DNA of 27,331 nucleotides from IMG/VR virus record IMGVR_UViG_3300033273_000156, positions 1 to 27,331 of that record; one strand, written 5' to 3'. A program made the translations under genes and the position numbers. Source of the DNA: a virus. Under the pieces are notes generated by a model that was given only the letters and a program-made list of their open reading frames with translations, was not told the DNA's origin and made no database searches. Of the stretch, positions 6,072 through 10,870 are shown piece by piece. Position 1 is the first letter of the stretch; every line of letters starts with the position of its first letter.

Positions 6072-6281
6072 ATGGTTTCTTCTTCTTTCTCTTTCAACAT
6101 CGGTGATCGCGTGATCATCTTGAATCCATCGCTTGGCGTTTGTGGACGTTCCGCAATCGTTGAGTCTCGCAAGGTATTAGAAGGCTTTGCCTCTGCTACT
6201 TATGGTGTTCGTGTCGATGGTGTGTATTGCGTTGTCGAGGAACGTAATCTGATGTCTGTCAGAAATGTAAAGGTCGCGTGA
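6072..6281 (+). CDS. Small SH3-like beta-barrel protein
   Basis: The start is placed at ATG 6072 because GGGAGG lies just upstream (6060-6065) and earlier in-frame codons run through the operator-like dyad. The 69-residue product (MVSSSFSFNIGDRVIILNPS...) is all beta: IGDRVIILNPSLGVCGRSAIVES followed by YGVRVDGVYCVVEERNLMSV resembles KOW or SH3-like small barrels (GD-x-V-x-I...G-x-x-G...Y-x-V). Function is unknown; such proteins are often nucleic-acid-binding. The stop codon falls in the loop of the terminator that follows. Confidence 0.75.
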   Translation: MVSSSFSFNIGDRVIILNPSLGVCGRSAIVESRKVLEGFASATYGVRVDGVYCVVEERNLMSVRNVKVA

Positions 6282-6293
6282 GCGGCCTTTTTT
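6270..6293 (+). terminator. Intrinsic terminator with the stop codon in its GTGA loop
   Basis: AAGGTCGC (6270-6277) pairs with GCGGCCTT (6282-6289) with one G-T wobble around a GTGA tetraloop, followed by TTTTTT (6288-6293). The TGA stop of the SH3-like gene (6279-6281) lies in the loop, so a terminating ribosome would cover the hairpin. This could make read-through depend on translation. Confidence 0.75.
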
Positions 6294-6306
6294 AATGGAG
6301 CAAGCA

Positions 6307-6558
6307 ATGGAAAAACTGAACATGAGTTTCGCGGTGATACGCGATGAGAAACAATTCTGGGTAACTTATGAGATGGTGAGGATTAATCATTATCCTGCCA
6401 CTTGGGAACAGCCAGAAGAAAGCGTCTATGAGTTCATAGACGGATCGGCAGAAGCAGTTCACCTTGAAGATGAGAATATCAAATGTCTCATCGATTATGA
6501 TGAGTTGCAGAAGCTAGCGGAGGAACACGCAAAGAAGCATGGGGTACAAGTCGGATGA
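6307..6558 (+). CDS. Hypothetical acidic protein
   Basis: ATG 6307 is preferred (83 residues, MEKLNMSFAVIRDE...) because GGAG (6297-6300) lies 6 nt upstream; a start at 6295 would put the ribosome site inside the gene. The product is acidic, with an N-terminal beta-like region (FAVIRDEKQFWVTYEMVRI) and a C-terminal helix (YDELQKLAEEHAKKHG). No family is recognised. It overlaps the next gene by an ATGA junction. Confidence 0.65.
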   Translation: MEKLNMSFAVIRDEKQFWVTYEMVRINHYPATWEQPEESVYEFIDGSAEAVHLEDENIKCLIDYDELQKLAEEHAKKHGVQVG

Positions 6559-6713
6559 ATCAGTTAATCGAATGGAGTTGTTCTGACTGTGGTGAGGTAT
6601 TTGCCACAGACGAACAGGTTTACTTACACTGTCCTGAGTGTGGTAGCCATAAGTTGTTTGAATCAGATCAACCTGAACCGAAAGGAGAAGATAATGTCAC
6701 CACAAGCGCATGA
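6555..6713 (+). CDS. Small zinc-ribbon protein (52 aa)
   Basis: This short frame starts at ATGA (6555) on the preceding stop. The product begins MNQLIEWSCSDCGEVFATDE and continues with a second knuckle, HCPECGS. Two CxxC knuckles (Cys9/Cys12 and Cys26/Cys29) separated by 13 residues form a classic rubredoxin-like zinc ribbon, followed by an acidic tail. It overlaps the next gene by 20 nt and contains that gene's AAGGAG site. Such phage zinc ribbons are often small regulators, but no function is shown. Confidence 0.75.
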   Translation: MNQLIEWSCSDCGEVFATDEQVYLHCPECGSHKLFESDQPEPKGEDNVTTSA

Positions 6714-6906
6714 AGTACTGGTGTACCTGAAACAGCACAAAACCATTGAGCCAAAAGAGGCTTGGACTAAACTGGGTGTGTATCGTCTAGCGGCACGAAT
6801 CGCAGAGATGCGAGAAGAAGGTCATGTCATTGAAACTATCAGAGTTCATCAAAAAGATCGAACTTGGTATGGGAAGTATATTTACAAGGGTCAGAATAAA
6901 GGGTAG
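6694..6906 (+). CDS. Phage helix-turn-helix domain protein (HTH_39-like)
   Basis: ATG 6694 follows AAGGAG (6682-6687) by 6 nt, giving 70 residues. QAHEVLVYLKQHKTIEPKEAWTKLGVYRLAARIAEMREEGHVIETI matches the small winged HTH typical of phages, with 'I-P-x-E-A-W-x-x-L-G-x-x-R-L-A-A-R-I-x-x-L-R-x-x-G-H-x-I' spacing. The family is thought to bind DNA and is often encoded near replication genes. A longer frame is open upstream, but only inside the zinc-ribbon gene. It is the last gene before the 386-nt gene-free interval. Confidence 0.85.
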   Translation: MSPQAHEVLVYLKQHKTIEPKEAWTKLGVYRLAARIAEMREEGHVIETIRVHQKDRTWYGKYIYKGQNKG

Positions 6907-6913
6907 ATTAAAA

Positions 6914-6997
6914 ATGTTCCGGACGGGGTGTGAGAAGCCCCTAGCAGACCGGATTGAGATACAGTGAAAAGAAACCCTGTGCCGCACTCCGGAACAT
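6914..6997 (+). ncRNA. Candidate structured RNA closed by a perfect 10-bp stem
   Basis: ATGTTCCGGA (6914-6923) and TCCGGAACAT (6988-6997) are perfectly complementary and enclose 64 nt. Inside, GGGG/CCCC (6925-6928 with 6938-6941) and ACAG/CTGT (6961-6964 with 6977-6980) can form two hairpins, giving a three-way junction. Alternatively GTGTG (6928-6932) can pair with CGCAC (6983-6987), lengthening the closing stem. A second CCGGA copy (6949-6953) could compete for TCCGG. I could not match it to hammerhead, twister, pistol, tRNA, SRP or known riboswitch cores. Confidence 0.5.
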
Positions 6998-7110
6998 GGG
7001 TGAAAGTATAGAACACTTTTATATCTTTTCATATCTTCTCAATCTTCACTCCGTCCGTTTAAGTTCTCTCATTGTGGAACAGAACAAAAAAGCAAGTAAG
7101 ACACAGCTAA

Positions 7111-7142
7111 CCTTTGAGGACGGGAATAAACAGCGTTCAAGG
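7111..7142 (+). other. Bulged hairpin in the gene-free interval
   Basis: CCTT(T)GAG near 7111-7118 pairs with TTCAAGG (7136-7142) with one bulge and one wobble, enclosing GACGGGAATAAACAGCG. The loop's GGACGGG echoes GGACGGGG at 6921-6928. The 3' arm overlaps AGGTAAC (7140-7146), which can instead pair with GTTACCT at 7244-7250, so the two folds are mutually exclusive. Confidence 0.4.
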
Positions 7143-7298
7143 TAACTAGAGATAGTGGGCAGGTGTTATGAGCCTGATGGATTGCCGCCATAAAAATCAT
7201 TGCTGATGAATTGTTGTGTTGGGACATGGAGTGTCGTTAGTGGGTTACCTAATAGTCCTCTAATGACCCCTATTGTCTAAAAAAAATGGAGCATGAAA

Positions 7299-7820
7299 AT
7301 GATTAAGTATATTTGTCCATGTTGTAAATCTCATTTAAGCCTTAATGAGTTTGAAAAATATGATGATGGAAGCAAAACCAAAGAGGCTCAAGAGAGAGCT
7401 AGGCGGCATCAAGAAAGAAAAGATGCTTTCGCTAAAAGAAACTCTGAGATTTATGATAGGCGTGAACAAGGTGTGATTTACAGCAAGTTAGCCGCTGAGT
7501 TTGATTTAAGTATTGAGCGATTACGTCAGATTTGTCGCAGAGAACCTAAAGTTCGCGCAAAGAGACATTTTGAACAGACAGCGAAAGAAAAGTTCAAAGG
7601 GATTAGCTTTTACTCTTGGCAAGAACTCAATAAACATGGCATCGAACACCCAGATCAAGTTGAGCCTTGGTTAAACGCAATGGACAAAGACATCAGACAC
7701 AATCTCTGTTTGTTTAATCGGCAGTATCAAGAGATTATGACTGCGTGGGGCTTGTTTGTTGATCCGATGACTAAACAAATCAAATCGATTGAAGGGTTGA
7801 AATGGAGCAAACATGAATGA
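7299..7820 (+). CDS. Zinc-finger/HTH protein, putative regulator
   Basis: ATG 7299 is preferred over 7293 because GGAG (7288-7291) then has a 7-nt spacing. The 173-residue product begins MIKYICPCCKSHL, a CPCC zinc knuckle, followed by a charged helix. Then comes a helix-turn-helix, IYDRREQGVIYSKLAAEFDLSIERLRQICRRE, like the sigma-4/Mor class (YSKLAAEFDLSIERLRQI). The C-terminal half is helical and unrecognised. It lies directly after the structured interval and ends inside the ribosome site of dcm, so it is a candidate regulator of this region. The regulatory role is inferred. Confidence 0.75.
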   Translation: MIKYICPCCKSHLSLNEFEKYDDGSKTKEAQERARRHQERKDAFAKRNSEIYDRREQGVIYSKLAAEFDLSIERLRQICRREPKVRAKRHFEQTAKEKFKGISFYSWQELNKHGIEHPDQVEPWLNAMDKDIRHNLCLFNRQYQEIMTAWGLFVDPMTKQIKSIEGLKWSKHE

Positions 7821-8670
7821 AGAACTCAGAACAATGCACCTCTTTGCAGGAGCAGGTGGAGGAATCCTTGCAGACCTCATTCTGGGACACAGACCTATCG
7901 TTGCAGTCGAATGGGACAAATACGCTTGTGAAGTCCTCAGAGCCAGAGCCGCAGACGGATGGTTTGACGGAATGTCAGTGTGGGAAGGAGATGTCCAGGT
8001 GTTCGATCCATCCGAATACAAAGGACGAGTGGATTGCATCCATGCGGGATTCCCTTGCCAAGATATTAGCCAAGCCGGCAGTCAAAGAGGAGTTGGTGAA
8101 GATACAAGATCGGGACTTTACAGACAGGTCTTACGGATTGCAGACGAAGTACAACCTCAATACTTGTTCTTGGAAAACGTCTCAGCAATCGTTAATGGAT
8201 ACGATGGGGCAATGCTCAGAACAGTCGTTGGAGACCTTGCCGCGCGAGGCTACGATTGTGTCTGGCGTTGTTTATCCGCTTCCGAAGTTGGTGCTAACCA
8301 CAAACGTGACAGATGGTGGCTACTTGCATACCCCAACAGCAACAGCGAATCAGATGAGTCCAACGATGATTCACAAGGCAAATTGGTGGCCGACTCCGAC
8401 TGCACATTTAGGGCAAGAGAACGGATGCTCTGCGGAGTTCCGAAGAAAGGCTTGTCTCACAGCGGATGCACACAGAAGCATAGGCAGTCAGGGTGGTGGC
8501 AAAGTGAACCCAATGTGGGTCGAGTGGCTAATGGGGTGGCCTTTAGGTCACATAGACTTAAAGCGTTAGGCAATGGGCAAGTGCCGCTACAATGTGCCAC
8601 TGCTTTCTCCATTCTTTGGAAAGAACATTTGATTATAAAAAATGCTTGCAGTTCTACGAAAAGTCATTAG
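7813..8670 (+). CDS. dcm: C5-cytosine DNA methyltransferase
   Basis: This 285-residue protein has the C5-methyltransferase motifs in order: motif I FAGAGGG (11-17, SAM binding), motif II near VEWDKYAC, motif IV GFPCQDIS (79-86, catalytic Cys82), motif VI ENV (121-123), motif VIII ANHKRDRWW (161-169, the QxRxR-type segment), and motif X GNGQVPLQCATAF (from 253). The target-recognition part between VIII and X is short and Ser-rich. It probably protects the phage genome from host restriction. ATG 7813 lies 5 nt after GGAG. A second frame beginning at ATG 7817 overlaps nearly the whole gene. The first 8 nt also overlap the preceding gene. Confidence 0.95.
   Translation: MNEELRTMHLFAGAGGGILADLILGHRPIVAVEWDKYACEVLRARAADGWFDGMSVWEGDVQVFDPSEYKGRVDCIHAGFPCQDISQAGSQRGVGEDTRSGLYRQVLRIADEVQPQYLFLENVSAIVNGYDGAMLRTVVGDLAARGYDCVWRCLSASEVGANHKRDRWWLLAYPNSNSESDESNDDSQGKLVADSDCTFRARERMLCGVPKKGLSHSGCTQKHRQSGWWQSEPNVGRVANGVAFRSHRLKALGNGQVPLQCATAFSILWKEHLIIKNACSSTKSH
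7817..8569 (+). CDS. Overprinted +1-frame ORF within dcm, methyltransferase-associated family
   Basis: This 250-codon frame starts at ATG 7817, 4 nt after the dcm ATG and 9 nt after the same GGAG, and has no stop until 8569. Its product is not random: SWKTSQQSL (118-126), ETLPREATIVSGVVYPLPKLV (139-159), HTPTATA (171-177), WPTPTAH (191-197) and the C-terminal NPMWVEWLMGWPLGHIDL. I recall this motif series from proteins found with phage Dcm genes (typical ending LNPxWVEWLMGWPxGWTDL). The same nucleotides in the dcm frame encode the normal Dcm C-terminus (SEPNVGRVANGV...RLKALGNGQVP). Either both frames are used, or the second records an ancient frameshift relationship. Expression is unproven. 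Confidence 0.5.
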   Translation: MKNSEQCTSLQEQVEESLQTSFWDTDLSLQSNGTNTLVKSSEPEPQTDGLTECQCGKEMSRCSIHPNTKDEWIASMRDSLAKILAKPAVKEELVKIQDRDFTDRSYGLQTKYNLNTCSWKTSQQSLMDTMGQCSEQSLETLPREATIVSGVVYPLPKLVLTTNVTDGGYLHTPTATANQMSPTMIHKANWWPTPTAHLGQENGCSAEFRRKACLTADAHRSIGSQGGGKVNPMWVEWLMGWPLGHIDLKR

Positions 8671-8704
8671 AGTGATAGATGCAAATTCACTAATGGAGCG
8701 GATT

Positions 8705-8839
8705 ATGGACTACACAGCTATTTTCATTTTGTTTTTGGTGGGCGGCTTGTTTCTGGCCTTCAACGCTATCCTAGCGAAATTTGCTGATCATTTGCCTGAA
8801 TGGATTCTTCCAAAGGGGTACTACGACAATGATCGCTAA
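8705..8839 (+). CDS. Small single-pass membrane protein (44 aa)
   Basis: ATG 8705 follows GGAG (8695-8698) by 6 nt, giving MDYTAIFILFLVGGLFLAFN and a short polar tail ending GYYDNDR. The first 24 residues form one hydrophobic helix. A longer frame from 8642 exists, but its first codons would include the ribosome site. It lies between two methyltransferase genes. Function is unknown; a membrane peptide affecting superinfection or lysis is possible. Confidence 0.65.
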   Translation: MDYTAIFILFLVGGLFLAFNAILAKFADHLPEWILPKGYYDNDR

Positions 8840-9053
8840 GTACCCAACGTGTCCTAATTGCGGCGATCTGGTTCTCAGGGAGCATCTCAACAAGGGTCAA
8901 GAGGTTTGTCGCTTCTGCGGCCCTACACGAGACTTAGACACCTATGGCGAACTAGAAAAAGAGCGTTTTGATGCTTGGTTTAATCAGTATATAGATGATC
9001 AATTAGACCAAGTCACTCACAAACTTTTTATGTTGAAAAACATTACTCAATGA
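8829..9053 (+). CDS. Small zinc-ribbon protein
   Basis: ATG 8829 gives 74 residues and overlaps the previous gene by 11 nt. CPNCG (residues 8-12) and CRFCG form two CxxC knuckles separated by about 18 residues, a zinc ribbon, followed by an acidic helical tail (RDLDTYGELEKERFDAWFNQYIDDQLDQ). An earlier in-frame start at 8781 lies wholly in the membrane protein gene and encodes no ribbon sequence. It overlaps the next gene by ATGA. Function is unknown. Confidence 0.7.
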   Translation: MIAKYPTCPNCGDLVLREHLNKGQEVCRFCGPTRDLDTYGELEKERFDAWFNQYIDDQLDQVTHKLFMLKNITQ

Positions 9054-9229
9054 AATATTACACAGACCCGATGGCGGCACTTGATGCCGCCACATCTTTC
9101 TTGCGTGGCAACACCAGACCTTATGTACTGATTGGAAGGACACGAAAAGGATATAGGTTGATAGACCCAATGAGCGATAAAAAATTTTATTGCAAAGTCA
9201 TCGGAAAGTTCGATCGCAAAATTTCATGA
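9050..9229 (+). CDS. Small hypothetical protein (59 aa)
   Basis: The frame starts at the ATGA overlap with the zinc-ribbon gene. MKYYTDPMAALDAATSFLRG suggests an N-terminal helix, and RPYVLIGRTRKGYRLIDP followed by KKFYCKVIGKFDRK suggests a few beta strands. A perfect 7-bp hairpin lies 22 nt after the start (9072-9092). The TGA stop forms part of the extended -10 box TGATATAAT of the next gene's promoter. No family is recognised. Confidence 0.65.
   Translation: MKYYTDPMAALDAATSFLRGNTRPYVLIGRTRKGYRLIDPMSDKKFYCKVIGKFDRKIS
9072..9092 (+). repeat. Perfect 7-bp inverted repeat inside a small gene
   Basis: TGGCGGC (9072-9078) and GCCGCCA (9086-9092) form a GC-rich hairpin with a 7-nt loop near the start of the 59-residue gene. 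The mRNA stem could slow translation of that gene or act as a protein-binding dyad. Confidence 0.4.
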
Positions 9230-9235
9230 TATAAT
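9227..9235 (+). promoter_or_regulatory. Extended -10 promoter for the ParB-methyltransferase gene
   Basis: TGATATAAT (9227-9235) is a perfect extended -10 box that starts with the stop codon of the preceding gene. A start near 9242 would give a 32-nt leader to ATG 9274. No clear -35 is present, as is usual for this class. Terminase and head genes follow with no further obvious promoter, so it may also feed the late operon. Confidence 0.5.
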
Positions 9236-9273
9236 TGACTCCACTGACTGACAGGTGAAACAGGTTGGAGCAA

Positions 9274-10521
9274 ATGTCACAATTAAGTGTGAACTACGTC
9301 AGCACTGACGATCTCATACCATATGCGATGAACTCGCGTACTCATTCAGATACCCAAGTCGATCAAGTAGCGGCAAGCATCACTGAGTTTGGGTTTACCA
9401 ATCCAATCCTTGTTGACGACTTCAACGTTATTATTGCAGGGCATGGACGACTCATGGCCGCAAAGAAACTTGGTATGGATAAAGTACCCACGATTACTCT
9501 TGGTAATCTGACAGAAGCACAGCGCAAAGCCTATGTCATCGCAGATAATAAACTTGCACTGAACGCAGGTTGGGACGATCAAGCATTACAGGCAGAACTA
9601 GAACGCCTCAAAGAGCTAGACTTTGACCTGGAGCTAACAGGCTTTGATGCTGACGAGTTAGCTAAGTTGCTCGAACCAGAACAGGTAGAAGGTCTGACAG
9701 ACGAAGATGATGTCCCTGACGTACCTGAAAACCCAGTTAGCCGTGAGGGTGATATATGGGTATGTGGTAACCACAAGATCATTTGCGGAGATAGCACTAA
9801 TCCGCAACATATTGAGAATTTACTTGGTTCTGTAAAGCCACATTTAATGGTTACTGATCCGCCATACGGTGTTGAATACGATGCCGATTGGAGAAACAAA
9901 GCAAAGCGAGCAGATGGCTCTGTTATTGGCGGCTCTGCTTTAGGCGTAGTCGAAAACGATGACAAGGCAGATTGGCGAGAAGCGTGGGCATTGTTTGAAG
10001 GCGATGTTGCGTATGTTTGGCATAGTGGGTTATTTGCAGGAACGGTGGCAGATAGCTTAACAGCGTGTGATTTTACGCTTAGATCGCAAATTATCTGGGC
10101 AAAGTCCAATTTTGCTATTGGACGTGGTGATTATCATTGGCATCATGAACCTTGTTGGTATGCTGTTAGAAAAAGTAAAAAAGGGCATTATTCAGGAGAT
10201 AGAAAGCAAACGACTTTGTGGCGTATTGATAAACCTATGAAGTCAGAAACTGGACACTCGACGCAGAAACCTGTCGAATGTATGCGTAAGCCTATCGAAA
10301 ACAATTCATCGGTTGGTCAGGCAGTCTATGAGCCTTTTAGCGGTAGTGGCACAACGATGATTGCTTGTGAGCAAACAGGACGACACTGTTATGCCGTAGA
10401 ATTGAATCCTGCTTACGTTGATATTGCAGTAAAGCGTTGGCAAGACTTCGCAGGCAAGAAGGCTGTTCTTGAATCAACTGGTCAGACATTTGATGAGGTA
10501 TCAAGTGGCGAAGCGCGGTAG
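9274..10521 (+). CDS. ParB-domain/DNA methyltransferase fusion (N6-adenine or N4-cytosine)
   Basis: ATG 9274 is chosen because the only ribosome site, GGAG (9267-9270), would be inside the gene if TTG 9265 were used. The 415-residue protein starts with a ParB/sulfiredoxin-like nuclease-fold domain (1-95; VSTDDLIPYAMNSRTHS, GHGRLMAAKKLG at 56-67, DNKLALNAGWD). It continues with a beta-class amino-methyltransferase: DPPYG (195-199, catalytic), HSTQKP (328-333) and FSGSGTT (355-361, SAM site), in the IV-to-I order of that class. Such fusions are common in phages and modify adenine or N4-cytosine; which is not decidable here. It overlaps the small terminase gene by 17 nt. Confidence 0.92.
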   Translation: MSQLSVNYVSTDDLIPYAMNSRTHSDTQVDQVAASITEFGFTNPILVDDFNVIIAGHGRLMAAKKLGMDKVPTITLGNLTEAQRKAYVIADNKLALNAGWDDQALQAELERLKELDFDLELTGFDADELAKLLEPEQVEGLTDEDDVPDVPENPVSREGDIWVCGNHKIICGDSTNPQHIENLLGSVKPHLMVTDPPYGVEYDADWRNKAKRADGSVIGGSALGVVENDDKADWREAWALFEGDVAYVWHSGLFAGTVADSLTACDFTLRSQIIWAKSNFAIGRGDYHWHHEPCWYAVRKSKKGHYSGDRKQTTLWRIDKPMKSETGHSTQKPVECMRKPIENNSSVGQAVYEPFSGSGTTMIACEQTGRHCYAVELNPAYVDIAVKRWQDFAGKKAVLESTGQTFDEVSSGEAR

Positions 10522-10870
10522 ACAAGGTGAAGGTGGCGGCAGACCAATCGCTTCTTTTGATAAAGCACAAGTTGCTCAAGTAGAGGCACTCGCCGCTGTA
10601 TTGTCTAAAGGTCAGATGGCTGATTATTTTGGCATATCGGAGAATACTTTCCGCGCTATTGAAGAACGGCAACCAGAAGTTTTTGAGGCGTATCAAAAAG
10701 GTAGAGGCAAAGCAATCGCATCTGTTGGCTCAAATCTGATATCTCAGGCCAGAAAAGGAAATACGTCGGCTACTATTTTTTATTTGAAAACACAGGCCGG
10801 ATGGCGCGAGGAACAACAGCCTAATCAAGAAATCCCTTTATTCATAATACATACTCATGCATCTGACTAA
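10505..10870 (+). CDS. Terminase small subunit-like DNA-binding protein
   Basis: GTG 10505 after GAGGT gives 121 residues starting MAKRGRQGEGGGRPIASFDK; ATG 10493 is an alternative. QVEALAAVLSKGQMADYFGISENTFRAIEERQPEVFEAYQKGRGKAIASVGSNLISQARKGNTSATIFYLKTQAGWRE is the HTH plus helical hairpin found in many phage small terminases (the G-N-x-x-A-x-I-F-Y-L-K-T-Q-x-G-W motif). It would recognise the packaging site on DNA and assemble as a ring. Immediate overlap (14 nt) with the large terminase supports the call. Confidence 0.85.
   Translation: MAKRGRQGEGGGRPIASFDKAQVAQVEALAAVLSKGQMADYFGISENTFRAIEERQPEVFEAYQKGRGKAIASVGSNLISQARKGNTSATIFYLKTQAGWREEQQPNQEIPLFIIHTHASD

Larger units (their letters stand above)
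6907..7292 (+). other. 386-nt gene-free interval with extensive inverted repeats
   Basis: No supported gene lies here in an otherwise gap-free genome. A 63-codon frame at 6954-7145 has no ribosome site, no family resemblance, and crosses the strongest stem. The interval holds the 10-bp stem at 6914-6997, a bulged hairpin at 7111-7142, a 7-bp AGGTAAC/GTTACCT pair (7140-7146 and 7244-7250), and a 12-codon frame (7168-7206). A pyrimidine-rich AT stretch lies near 7018-7045. The most likely content is one or more structured RNAs or a regulated leader for the downstream methyltransferase operon. Confidence 0.6.

Noticed and set aside
7005-7032. Terminator at AAAGT/ACTTT in the gene-free interval
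   Set aside because: The stem is only five AT-rich pairs and the T-run is interrupted; too weak to call.
6954-7145. 63-codon + strand reading frame in the structured interval
   Set aside because: It has no ribosome site, no family resemblance, and crosses the 3' arm of the 10-bp stem; noncoding is more likely.
7202-7235. CTGATGA resembling a hammerhead ribozyme core
   Set aside because: The required GAAA and cleavage-site partners are absent at proper spacing.
6907-7292. tRNA or tmRNA in the gene-free interval
   Set aside because: No T-loop GGTTCRANNCC-type sequence or acceptor stem with CCA context was found.
7671-8039. 122-codon minus-strand frame across the dcm start
   Set aside because: No ribosome site or motif; composition is that of a complement of a real gene.
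9579-10109. 176-codon minus-strand frame opposite the ParB-methyltransferase gene
   Set aside because: Ser/Pro/Ala-rich shadow of a conserved gene; no ribosome site and no other minus-strand genes.
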